A program made the position numbers and the translations under genes. The notes below the pieces were generated by a model. It was not told the DNA's origin. It worked only from the letters and a program-made list of their open reading frames with translations, and made no database searches. From Ifrita kowaldi (taxonomy: Eukaryota > Chordata > Aves > Passeriformes > Cinclosomatidae): 64,000 nucleotides of DNA. The DNA is taken from positions 1 to 64,000 of the forward strand of contig VZRS01012090.1 in assembly GCA_013398055.1 (NCBI GenBank), read 5' to 3'. Positions 1 to 13,000 of the stretch are shown here, in pieces. Numbering within the stretch: the first letter of the stretch is position 1; each line of letters starts with the position of its first letter.

Positions 1-22
1 CCTGCCCTGCCCTGCCCTGCCC
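1..22. repeat. (CCTGC)n microsatellite, cut by the window edge
   Basis: Four and a half perfect copies of the pentanucleotide CCTGC at the very start; it probably continues upstream. Confidence 0.85.
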
Positions 23-897
23 AAGTTTTGCTGTGCTAATCCAGAAAATTAACCTAACAAGAAAAGAGGGATTTTTCAGTGGATGATAAGGCCAAAGCTG
101 TCCTAAAGGAGGAAACCTAACCCTGTGGCTGTGGAAAGGACTGGCTGTTTTGGAAGTAAAATATGTTAAATCATTGCAGCTCTTTTAACACTCCAAATAC
201 TTCCAAACTTTCAAATGTACCTGTACATCCTCTTTTGTGATGCCAAAATACATTTTACGAAATATTTCACTGTGATGCAATTTGGACTTAAAGTCTGTAG
301 GAAGGAACCTGCCAAGCTGTGGTTCCTTTTATTGGCCTGAGCTGTTTCATGTCTCTCAGTTGAACCTGCAGAACAGGCAGTGAGGCAGAGATGCCATCAC
401 ATCCTACCTTCCCTCCCTCCTCACAAATTCCAGGGGGATGAAGGGAAGAGATGGAAGGAAGCGGTGTTGGGGCAGATGGAGTTGGACCTGGCTTTGCTGC
501 CAGGAGTGGTTTGTGGTGCTCTGGTTCCTGTTACACTCGTGTTTGACTCTTTCACATCCTGTAAACACAAATTTGAGTCTAAAGCATTTTGCAGTTCCCC
601 TCTGCAGGAGCTGAGAGAAAGTAAACATTGCACCAGCTGCTCTGCAGGCAGGAAATGAAACTGGAACCTTGTCTTGCTTTCATTTTCTGTTCTCATGTGA
701 GCTGCTCACCTCCAGCTACACTTTTTGCCTCTGTGTTGCTGCCATTGCTAATCCGGGGAATTTTGTGCTGGTTTGGGTGAGGTTCTCCTGGTTTGGATGC
801 AGGTGTTCCATCCTAACATTTTAAAAATGTGTTTGCACCTAAACAGTTGAATTTGTGCTGTTTAGTCTCCCACCCTGTTTGCTTTCCTTGCCCTCAG
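1..897 (+). other. MORC3: MORC3 upstream intron (partial)
   Basis: No residues resembling the N-terminal MORC3 exons (the start of the ATPase, before DNAYDP) are found here, so those exons lie outside the window. Apart from the pentanucleotide repeat at its left edge I see nothing functional. Confidence 0.7.
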
Positions 898-1030
898 ATA
901 ATGCCTATGATCCAGATGTGAGTGCCAAGCAGATCTGGATCGACAAAACCGTCATAAACGACAACATCTGCCTGACATTCACTGATAATGGGAATGGGAT
1001 GAACACGGAGAAGCTGCACAAAATGCTCAG
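898..1030 (+). CDS. MORC3: MORC3 coding exon (first in window): ATPase motifs I-II
   Basis: Acceptor ccctcag at 891-897 and donor gtaggc at 1031. The exon begins with the last two bases of an Asp codon and reads NAYDP, then DNGNGM, the Mg/ATP-binding N and G boxes of GHKL ATPases. It ends in phase 2 (AG). Confidence 0.95.
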
Positions 1031-4000
1031 GTAGGCAACCTCTTGACCTGTCTGGTGCAAATTCCAGCTCTGGTTCTGTTATTGCTCAGTTTATTCCTGT
1101 TTCTCATATCTAATTCCCTGATTTTGCTCATAAACTCAGCGTTTCTGAAGGTAAGTGAATGTCCAGGTGAGACTCCAGAGCAGACAGCTGCTACTAAAGC
1201 TTCCCCGTAACTTTGTCAGGGAACTTTTACCTCATAATTGCCTTTTATCCTTTCTCTCAGTGTTCCCTTTAAGCTGTGGAAACTCTCTGTAGTGCTTGCT
1301 AGTGGAGATCAGGAGAATTCAGAGTTTTTTCTTACTACTCTCATCATCATCATTATTATTAATATTATTTTTATTGTTGTTGTTGTTATTAATTGCTTTA
1401 GTTAAAGTTAGTGAACAAGAGAAAAAAGGGGATTCAGCTCAAACCTCATGGAGTATTAATAATAGAAGGTATTGTAGGAATTTTAATGAATGATAATGTG
1501 ACTTATCTTTTTATCTTTAAATATTCTGTAGGGTTGGAACAGATTTTTCTCTTATTTTTACAGTTAGCAAAGAGCTTTCTGTCCAATTTCTCTTTAGTGT
1601 AAAAAACTGCTCTGTCTGCAGATTTAAATTTGAGTAAGATTGAGTTCAAACTGTTATTTTCCTGTCAGATACCATAATTAACAGCTTCCTAAATTCCATA
1701 TGCAGTTCCCTGTTTTACTTTAAGTATGATCTGTAAATGGAAATGGCAAACTTGTGGATCAAACATTTTCTAGGAAGTGGAAAGAGGAAAAAGACAGAAT
1801 TAGGGGCTTTTTTTAGAATCCCATAAGAATGCTTTTACACCTAATTCCAGACAGATGATATTTCTATCCCATACTTAAAAGTTGGAAATAGATTTTCCCA
1901 AGTTTTTGCTGTGTGGTTTTAGCAGCGTTGTCCAGGTGATTTTAGGATTTAATTGTGCAGGAGTCCCTGACCTCTAAAACAAGAGAGAAACTCGTTGGGT
2001 TATGTAATTTGACAAGTCCTGCACATGCATCTCTTGAACTCTCAAGTTTTTCCAGGGATTTTTCCACTCTCCTCATGTTTCCCATGTTTCAGCTTCGGCT
2101 TCAGCGAGAAGTCGGTGATGAACGGCCGCGTTCCCGTGGGATTGTATGGGAATGGCTTCAAGTCGGGATCCATGCGCCTGGGAAAGGATGCCATTGTCTT
2201 CACCAAGAATGGGGAGACCATGAGTGTGGGGCTCTTATCCCAGACTTTCCTGGAAGTCACCAAAGCAGAGCATGTCATGGTTCCTATCGTGACATTCACC
2301 AACCAACATATCCTTTCAGCATTCCCAGTGAAGGGTTATGGGCACATCCCATATTTGGGGGATAACGTCACCAAAGGAAATCCTTGGCTGCTTTTATGGA
2401 TGTTTATATCAAAATTTTCTCCTTGCAGAGGAGTCAAAAGCTAAAAAATTCTGTGAGATGCTATAATTTGTTAAAACCTTGAAGTTTGTAGGAGCTCTGA
2501 GATGTAGAATGAGAAGCTGGGAAGTGAGTCCAGAAATCTCCTCATTTTTTGGGATCATCACTCCATTCCAAGTCCCTCTCCTTAACACAGTGCCCACGGC
2601 AGATCAGTGATACAGCAGAATCCAAGAACAGCCTCAAGGCTATCCTGACACATTCCCTGTTCTCTACTGAGGAGAAATTGCTGGCAGAGCTGGATGCCAT
2701 CATAGGGAAAAAAGGCACCAGGATTATCATTTGGAATCTTAGAAAGTAAGATAAATCCAATCTCTTATCTCTTACTAATTTTACATTTTATTTCAGTGTA
2801 TGCAAACATAGAAGGGTTTAGGGGTTTTTTGTATGTGGAATAACTGGAAAAAGGCTGGGAGCCTTTGGGAAGCTGGACTCAAAATCTGAGGAATTCCCCA
2901 TTTATTCCTTCTTTCCTGGCTCCACCACAATAGCTCCCCTTGTATTTGCTTTTTTCCCCTATAATTAATACATTTTTCCATTTTAATTCATAGAGATAAA
3001 AACGACAAACCAGAATTTGACTTTGACAAGGATAAATACGACATCAGAATTCCAGAAGACTTGGATGAAACAGGCAAAAGAGGCTACAAAAAACAGGAGA
3101 GACTGGACCAGATTGTTCCAGAAAGTGATTATTCGCTAAGAGTACGTGTTGGAATTTTAAAATTGGATTTATCTGTGGAATAAAAAGGGTGTATATGTTT
3201 TAATTTTAATATAATGTCTGTTTTATAGGCTTACTGCAGTATTTTGTACCTGAAGCCAACCATGCAGATCATCCTGAGAGGACAGAAAGTGAAAACACAG
3301 CTGGTTTCCAAAAGTTTGGCCTTCATCGAGCGGGATATTTACAGACCCAAATTTCTCAATGTATCCTTTAGTATTTCCATTACTGAGCTGAATTCTGGGA
3401 CTTTTTATAGCTGGATTCTGCTGGGTGTGTTGCAGTTTCACTGATAAAATTTGGGTTGTTTTGGGGGGTTTTTTGAAGGAATTATCTCAATATAAGAAAA
3501 GACAGTTCTAAGACCCAGTCAGAGTAACTCTGGTTTTTGTGTTTCATGAGATTCACCCTGTTTTTCCTTAATATCTGCTAAAAGGCCAAAACAGTCAGAA
3601 TTACTTTTGGATTTAACTGCAGAAACAAAGATCATTATGGAATAATGATGTACCACAAAAACAGACTCATCAAAGCTTATGAAAGAGTTGGCTGTCAGTT
3701 AAAGGTAAGAAATTGAGTCTTCAAAATATTTTAACATCTTGACAAATTTCATTCAAACGCTGATTTTAAAAAAGAATATGGATGGAAAGTAGGATATTGA
3801 GGTATACTTCATAAAATCACCTTTTTTGCTTTGTGCAGCAGTTAAAAATCGTATTAAGATGTTTGGTATTGAGGCTGTTTGATACAAAAATATGAATCTG
3901 AGCATATCTTTCAGGACAAAAAGAGGGGTGGAACAGAGGATTTGTTGTTTAGGGGATTTATATCGAGATTCTCTCCTCGGAGAGGAGTCCTAAGCCTAAG

Positions 4001-7000
4001 AAAATCCTTTTTACCCAATATAGATGTGGTTAATAATTACCTCCAGCAAACTCTTGCAATATTGGCATGGAATTTGTGTTGGTTTTCCTGATAAACCTTC
4101 ATTCCTTGCAGGCAAACAACATGGGTGTGGGTGTTGTTGGGATTATTGAATGCAATTTCCTAAAACCAACTCACAACAAACAAGATTTTGACTACACCAA
4201 CGAATACAGGTATTTTTATCTGCATTTTCTATCCCATATTGTCATTTCCTGGGAAATACTTGATAAAGCTGCTTCTTTAAATAGGAAGAATAAAAGTTTT
4301 TGATGTTCTGGCCAAACCTGGTTTAAATGCAAACAGCTCCTTTTAGACCCTTTTTTGTCTGCCCCCTCTTTATCTCCTTCCCTTTCCTTATAAATGTTTT
4401 CCCACTCCACATATCCATACCAGCCTTGTTCCCATGTTTTTCCCTGGGTGTTCTTTTCCCTGTCTGTTTGCCTGGCTGTTCAGGAGGAGGCATTTTCCAT
4501 GTGCCCAACAGTGCTTTTAATGTGCATATGGAAATTTGTGATCCCTGAACCATTTCCTGTGTGAGACACCAGCAGTTCCCTTGACAGAGGGGCAGGAATT
4601 GGGAATGCCCTTGGCAGGCACAGTGAGCAGGGAATGCTTTCCACTTGTTGGGGTTTTTTGAACACTCACATGAAAGGGGGATTTCCTCAATCCCCCGGGT
4701 TTGATTTGTCTGTCAGCACCCCAAGAAATCCGAGACCTTTGTGTCCAGCCATTCTGTCCAAAATATAATTAAATCAATATCCAGACAAGTGGGGACCTTA
4801 AGGCTGGAAAAGACCTCCAAGACCTCCAGACCTTTGAGTTCCTGGACATAACTTTGGGGTGGAGGTGTGAGTTAATCTTACAATTAAGTTATAATGAACC
4901 AAGTTGATCTGAGCAGGGTGATTTCACCCCAGCTGCTGCTTCAGCAGCAAAACAGCTTCTCCTGTCTTGGCTGCTCTGTGCTTTGTCAGCTCCTGGTCCC
5001 ATGGAGTTCCCATTCCTGCAGGAATTCCAGCAGAATGTGGCTGTGATGTCTCCAGTCTGCTCCACCCTCATCTCAGCATGTGCTTAAGGTTGCTGTGTTA
5101 ACATCCAGGAACGGATTCCCTGCATGCCAAGTGCATTCCATGCAGGAAGCAGCAGCTGCATTTCACCTCTAATTTCAGTACTGTTACACCTTCTGTTACA
5201 ATGGGAATGGAACTGCACAGCTTTCTCTGATTCTACCCCAACACTTGGAATGTGAGTGGGCACAGTGATACCACACTTGAAAAATCTTCTAGAAAGGTTT
5301 TTCTGGCAGGAGTGTGCTCCAGGCTTTCAAAAGATGTTTTTGTTTTGGGCTGGAAAGTTGTGAACCTGATGTAAAGGTGCTCTGCACTTCTTCCCTCCCC
5401 AGAAAAGGGATGTGATTTGGAATGTGATCCCATCCATGCATCCCTGCTCATTTCTGCCCTTCTGGTGCCTCCTGGCTCAGCAATCCCTGCCTGGGCTTCA
5501 GAGGTGACCTGGATCCAAACTCTCTGGGTCACACGAGTTCACTGCACAAACATTTGTGTTGGTTCAAGGCCCGGGGCGGTGTCAGGTGTTGAGACAAGCC
5601 AGGGAGGGCTGGGCCTGGTTACTCATCCACTCGATTGCTCAGAGGTGAATTCCACAGGAGGCTGTCCTCACCTTTAGATCACCTGTGGGGTTTGTTATTG
5701 TTCCTCACCTCTCCCTCCTGTGTGGGCCAGCTCTGGGAATCCGTGAGCTGCACGATGAGCCCTGACCAGGAAACAAAGCTAAAAATTAACTTGGCCGAGA
5801 CTGGCCTGCTCCTTTAGCAGTGTGGAGACTTCATCCTGCATTAAAGTGACCAAATGTTTGCCAGCTCCTTGTTGTAAAGTTGGACATCAGCTTAGAGTAG
5901 CCATGAACCTTCATTTGGGATGTACAAGAACAGCCAGAACCAGGGTGAGGTGCTGGATTGATTTTGTGGTTTTTTTAATTCTCTGAGGCTGAACTGGCGA
6001 AGCCCCTGCAGGGTTTGCTGTGTCCATGAACAGCCTTTCAGAGCTGAGCACTCTTGATTTCAGTCTTTGTGCTCTCAGTTGTATTTCCAGGAATTCCTTT
6101 GCTGACAAACGTAACTTCAGACAATTCCTCATTCCTACAGGTTTCTAAATTTAAAAACCTTTTCTAAAAGAATAAAGGAAAAGGTTTTAGAAAAGCTTTT
6201 TTCCGACTGTTGTGCAATTAGAAATACTAAAGTGGTTGATGCACTTATTCTGTCACTGGAGTTTATAAAGGTTCTTTCTGTGCTAGAATCCAATAGAATT
6301 GGATTATTCAAGATGGTCTTCCAATTCTTTTCTTTGTAGACTCACGATAGCAGCACTGGGAGAAAAGCTCAACGATTACTGGAACGAGATGAAAACCAAG
6401 AAAAACGAGGAGTATCCCTTAGCTCTGCCCGTCGAGGAGATCCAGTGAGTCCCACTGTGACAGCAGAGAACTGAACACACTGTCACTGCTTTATCTGACA
6501 TGGGAACACTCTTCATGTGCAAACCCTGATTTATTTTGGGTTTTTACCCCAGGAAACAGCCTGACCAGACGTGGGTGCAGTGTGACGCGTGCCTCAAGTG
6601 GCGGAAGCTCCCGGACGGCATCGAGCACTTGCCAGAGAAGTGGTACTGCTCCCTCAACCCTGACCCACAATTCCGGTAAGGACACGGCCCAGGGGCACCT
6701 CCCAGTCCTTATTGATCACCTGGGAGAAGCAGGGGTGTTCAGCTCTTTCTGTTGTGGGTTTTTTCCTGTCCCCTTCCCTCCCTCAGGAATTGTAACGTGC
6801 CAGAAGAACCAGAGGATGATGATTTAATACATCCGACATACGAGAAAACCTACAAGAAAAAGTGAGTTCTGGAGCCTTTTACAAGGGGCTCAACACTAAA
6901 ATTCACCAAGGAGAGCAGTGGAGCAGCTGGGGTGAAAGTCCAGCTCCCACAGGGATGTAGCTCCATAGGAATTGGCAGTGTGGGAATAGTTTGGGATGTC

Positions 7001-10000
7001 CCAGAAGCAAAATCGGAGGGCTGTTAGGAGACCTTGGCTTTGTTACTTTCAAGGTCCACATTGAAGCAGCTGAAAAGCTCAATACATTTATTTAAGAATT
7101 TAAGGGTTCTTAGCTAAGGTGTATGACAAAAACTGATTTGGGTAATTGTAATGCTGGCTCACATTCTAGAAATGAGAGTTTGGGGTTGTTTCAGTATTTT
7201 AAAAATAAATAATCTGAGAGGGAACTTAGTTGAGGTTAAGATAACTTCAGACTATACAAACTTCCAGGTTCCTGAGGACATTTTTATTCAATAAACAAGA
7301 GTACTTTGATTATTGTATCTAGCTGAGATGAGGAGTACTGTGTTTGCTTTTAGATCTTAGATTTTGTTTTTAGAATGAATGAACAGTTTGAATCTAAGAT
7401 CTTAATCTATATTTTTATTTTTTCCTTGCTGCTGTGCAGGGACAGGGAAAAACTGAAGAGGCGACTGGAGTACAGCCACCAGGTAACTCCTGAAGCTGGC
7501 AGGAGCCTGCCCTGGCTACAAATGTCTGCTTTAACATCCAGTTTTACTCTGATGGCTCTGCAGGATTTGCTCACCATGAGGAAACCCCAAATCCCCTTTC
7601 TTTACTGCCCAGTGATGGAAAATCCACCATTTCTTTCTCCTTAGGAAAGAGTTTGAGAGGGACAAAGGCCTCTCTCCAAAACTAGAAGAGATGTCAGTCA
7701 CTCGTGGCTGTTTTCATGGCATGAACCCAATTTTTGAAGGGGGATTTGTTGGAGAGAGATGTGATGAGGATATGAAAGTAAAGATGCCCTTGAAAGTGGG
7801 AATCTCGGGGGGGTGGGGATGGACAGAGGTGGAACAGCTACACTTGTGCAAGGAGACTCTCAAATTCAGATTAAATACAAATTAAATTTAAATTAAATGC
7901 AGATCAAGGTGTTTGAGTGATGAGAATGTCTGGATTGTAACTCAGAATCAAATTTCTAAGTGTGATTTAGTTTCAGTTGCATTCAAAGTCAGTTGCTGAC
8001 CTAAGATCATTTCTGGAGAAGAGGTGCTGCATATGCTGTTTTAACCTATTTATTTCACTTTATTGTTTCTCTGCCATTAGATCTCCCCCAGTACAAAAGT
8101 AATTTCTAGAAGTGAAATAATTGCTCATTTTGGGCAAACTGAGTGAACGCTGAGCATCTTTCCCAGGGATGTCTGTCCTGGAGTTTGTGTCTGGTGGGCA
8201 GACTCCAGACAGAGACACAGCTTGGGAAAAGCTCTTGCCTGGGATTCTGCACAGCACTTTCAAATGGAAAACTGGGATTTGCAGTAGTCTAGTCAGCCTT
8301 TCTCATCCCAAAATCCTGAGCCTGGGTTGAAGGAGGTACTTGGATATGTAGGTGTCAGAATTTTAGGTGTTGGTATATAAAGAACTGCTTAAATCTGTCC
8401 CGAAGAATCTACTAATATATGTTTATTTCCATTCTTAACTTACATTGTCTTATAGATCAATAATGAAATATTTTTAAAAACATCTGTTTCTTCAAGTAAA
8501 GACTTCAAAACATTCTCAACTCCAAATACAAAGGAAGCTCTTCCAAGGTTACTTTTACCAAAATCATCAGATGCTTCTGTTAGAAGATCTCTGCCTATTT
8601 TAATTAAAGTATCTTCCCCTCATTTGGATCCTGACAGCAGGTGAGTGGACCTGCACAAAGGAGATTCCTGTTTATTTTTAATTAATAACTTCTTAAGGAA
8701 AATAATGGTGTTGGGGGCAGGTTCAGCTGCTAAAAGTCCTGTGGGAATTCTGGGAGCATGGGAAGCTCCAGGTTAAAGGGACCTGGAGACTTTGTCAAGT
8801 ACAAAAGTGAATGCAACAAAATGGCAAGGAGCGTTTTTAGTGATTTGTCTGCTTAGGAGCAGAGTTTGTGTTACCCACACTCCACAGGCTGTTTTCCTGT
8901 GGGGATGTTCCTGGGAATACTGAGTCTGGTTCAGAATAAGGTGTGAGTGTGCAGATGGCAGGCACTTGTTCTTGCAGGAATTTATTCTGGCTACACAAAT
9001 TCAAATCCCCTGCTGGGGGACATCCCTTTCTAGTTCTGGAGTGGTAGTTTTTTGAACAGTGCTCAGAGAAACACTGAACATGGCTGGAAACAAATGATTG
9101 GGCAGCATTTGAGCAATAAATTGATTATTTTAATGTTTTCCTCCTCAGTCTCAAAAGGAAGACACAGAGTTGTGTGACACCTGTGTCCCTAAAGACACCT
9201 CGGCTCGGTGACAAAACATTCAACAACCACGAGGATGATGATGATGATGAAGATGTCATCATTTTAGAGGAGAGCAGCACTCCAAAGCCTTCAGCAGATC
9301 CTGATGTTCCTGTGGTGAAAACAGAATGTATCAATTTGGATCAGGAGGAGAAGCAGAAGGTAAACTCTCCCGTGGGAGAACCCTGCAGTGCAACCACTTC
9401 AGAGGCAAAAAGTGAACAGCTGAGCTCAGCAACACAGACAGAGCTCCCAAACCTGGTGGTGAAAAAGGAAGAGGTGGAAGACATCCCAGTCCAGATTCCT
9501 GGGGCAGGCATGGAAAGGGAACAGCACAAGGTGAATGGTGTTCCTGAGACACCTGTAGAGATGGAAAATGAACTGAAAAATCAGCTGCAGTTATTGAACA
9601 GAGAAAAAGAAATGTACCAAAGCAAATGCGAAGCGTTAACCAAACAAGTGGAAACACTGGAACAGCAGCTTTTGGAGATGAATAATAAATATGTAAAAAA
9701 GGAAATGTGCCATCAGGCAACAGAGACAGTTCCCTCCTTTGGAGAAGGAAACGCTGATGGGAGGAGTTTGGCAGAGGTGACAGCTCTCTATGAGCAGGCC
9801 TTGGGGGAAATAGCAACGCTCAAGGAGCAGTGCAGCACCTTGCAGAACCTAAAGACTGAGTGCAGCAAATGTGCTGATGGTGAGAGCAAGAGTGAGGTGG
9901 ATGAGATTGCTGTGCAGCTGGATGATGTTTTCAGGCAGCTGGACAAGTGCACCATTGAGAGGGACAGATACAAAAGTGAGGTATGTCTCTTAAAACATTT

Positions 10001-13000
10001 CTATCACTTAAATTATCTCTATTTTTTACTGCCTTTTCATAGCACTTCTAATACACACTGTTTTGAATAGTTTTGACAGCTTTATTTTTATTTTGATTGC
10101 CAGATTGAAGTCCTAGAAGTGGAGAAAAATCAGATGGCCTGTCAGTGTGAGGAGCTCAAGGCAGAGCTGGCACAGTTAAAAGCTTCAATCCCACAGGCTG
10201 TAGCACATGCAAATGATTCTACCACCAGTAATGTAGAAGACTCTGTAAATTTTTCTGATGGAGAAAGGTATCAGTTTTGTTCTTTCTAGATGGTATTACA
10301 AGATTTTTGCTTGTTGGTTGTATTTGAAATGTTTTGAATGAAGGTTATGTCTGATAATTGTATAATAAAATGTGATGCTTGGAATTCTTTTCTACTGCCT
10401 TTTGTGACTCCTAACTAATGTTGGGGTTTTTTTATCAAGTGATGTTTGTGGTTTATGATTTATTTGTGTGAGCAGGCTTGGCCACTGCACAACAGAATGG
10501 CAAACTGATACTTTTTAAAGTATCCAAAATGTTGTATAATTTCTAAACACAACTTGTGAACCAAGGAGAGAAAAGGGAGGCAGGAAAGAGGGTGATGATT
10601 ATTTCATGCTGTGTAATGAACTTCACTTTGAGAATCTGTTTTTCTTTCTTGAATCAGCTGAAAAGAGTCTGGATTTGAAACCTTCCTGTAACAACTCCTT
10701 GCTGCAGGCAAATCCTGTGGAATCAGGGTCCAGGGCGTGTCTTGGAATTAAACAAGGGCTGAAACTTCCAACTATAGGGAGCTTGCAGCTCTAGGGACGT
10801 GGGAATAGCACACATGCAAAAAAACCCAGAGCAGGTGGCAGCAGAGTGAGCTGAGGTCCCTGCCAGGGGAAAATCCAAGGGGGAAGCATCACCTGTGATA
10901 AAAAGGGACTCAATTAAAGGACCATTTAAACAAATTGATCCCTGGGACCAGATGAGAGGCGTTTCAGAGGGAGCTGGCCTTGAAGTATCTCCAAAAGTTG
11001 ACATTCCTGGAAAAAGGCAGTTGTTATGCCCATATTTAGGACAGCCCAAGCTCCATTCTGGCACTGCAGCCCCAGGGAAAACATGGAATAAATCTACCTG
11101 GAAGCCACCTGCAGCCCCATGGAGAGTTAAAAGGGAGTAACAACAACCAGCATGGGGTGACTGAGGGCAAACAGGGGATCAGCAGCAAGGCCAGGAATGG
11201 AAAAGGCCTTTGCACCTCAGGTCCTGTGTCCAGTTCTGTGTCACTTCAAAAGGACATTGAGGGACTGGAAGAAGGGAACAGAGCTGGGAAAGGGTCTGGA
11301 AAACCCATCCTGGGAGGAGCAGCTGAGGGAGCTGGAAAAGGGGCTCGTGCTGGAGCAGAGGAGGCTCAGGGGGGACCTCATTGCTCCCCACAACTCCTTG
11401 ACAGGAGGGGCAGTGAGGGGGGTCGGGCTCTGCTGCCGTGTCCCAAGGGAAAGGAGGAGAGGAAATGGCCTCAAATTGCACCAGGGGAGGCTCAGGTTGG
11501 AGATTGGGAAGGAAAATTTCCCTGGAAGAGTGGTGAGGCCTTGGAATGAGGTGCCCAGGGAGTGGTGGAGTCACTGTCTCTGGGAGTGCTCAGGAGGAGT
11601 CTGGATGTGGCCCTTGGGGACAGGGTTTGGGGTGATGCTGGTGGGACTGGATAATCCCAAAGGTCTCTTCCAACCCTGAGGGTTCTGGGATTCATGGCTT
11701 GGGTGACAGACCAAAACAAACTCAAATTCCTGATGCCATCAAATTGGAGGGAGCTCAGGAGGGCAGAGCTGCTGCTGAGGGACTTTCACAAACTGGGGAA
11801 ACGGGCTGGAAAAAAAGCCCCTGAAAATTCCACACGGGCATCTGGGACTTGCATGCAGGAGAACCAGCTGAGACAGCTCCTGGGAAGGCAGCTGGGAGGA
11901 AGGTGCCCGGTGGTGCTGGGGGAGCGGCAGTGCAATGTGAGCCAGCAGTGCACTCTGCTGGTGGCACAAACCAGTGCCTGCTGGGCTGGACTGGCCAGGG
12001 CCCAGCCAGGGCTGGAGAGTGACTCCTCCCTGGTGCTGGGCATTGGGGGGCCAGCCAGGGAGTGTTGGAGCCAGCTCTGGGCTCTCTGCTTTGACACTGG
12101 CAGAGGGTTGCAGTGGAGTGGAGAATGAGCTGGATAATTTCCAGAGACCCCTTTCAGTCTTAAAGAAGAAACTTACCCACATTAAAATTGATCTGTCAGC
12201 ATTAAATTTTATTTTTCCTTATAGCTCTGCCTTGTGTTTACTAAAAGAATTAGCAAATAAATGCAGGACTTGGAAGTAACTTCCTCCACAAGTTGATGGA
12301 GATATGGCAGCACTGGGAGAACTGGTTATGGAGATGAGAAAGGATCTGAGAGTAGAAGGAACTGGGCCACACAAGGGATGGCTCATGGCAAAACAATTTG
12401 ATCAGGAAGAGGACACAGCAAGGACATCCAGGAAAGAAACAAAAAAAGGGAGGCACAGCCTTTTCCCTGGAGTATAACTTTTATTTCCTATTTATATTTT
12501 AAAGCCTTTGGACAAACTCCTCCGTTTTGCTTTCTCCTCTCTTCTTTTTCTCTCCTTTTGTTCCTGTGGGTTGTGGTAGTTTGGGTTTCTAAATAGATAA
12601 AAATACCAGGATTTAATACTGCTTTGAGAAATAAAGCAGCTGTGGGGTAAAGAATTGTACCAATGCTTATTCAGAAATATTTCTGATGGGAATTCAGTTT
12701 AGTGTTGGTTTGAAACTAAGGGAATATTCACCTTCAAGCTGAAAACTGAAGAGAAGCTTGGACAAACTGGTAGATTTAGAAATAATCTTGATGCAGTTTT
12801 ACCTGCATCAGTTTTTTGTTGGTTTATGGGAGTCATGGAGCCTCTCCAGTCTGGATTATCAGTCCATCTTTGTTAGGTGAAGCACTCTGAACACAGAGTT
12901 CCACCTCCATCTAATCCTGTCCAATTCTCTCTCCCCAGCCTGAAGCTCCGCTCTCTCCGAGTGAACGTGGGACAGCTCCTGGCCACGATCATGCCCGACC

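Larger units (their letters stand above)
10268..12938 (+). other. MORC3: Last MORC3 intron (2.7 kb), rich in CR1 sequence
   Basis: Its middle 1.2 kb is CR1-derived; the flanks hold nothing recognised. Confidence 0.7.

Noticed and set aside
2025..2444. 139-codon continuous frame across a MORC3 exon
   Set aside because: It is the exon plus the retained AT-AC intron; only 2093-2307 matches MORC3.
7635..7690. Possible extra MORC3 exon after ccttag
   Set aside because: It does not match MORC3, and exon 7440-7482 joins 8456-8640 in phase 0 without it.
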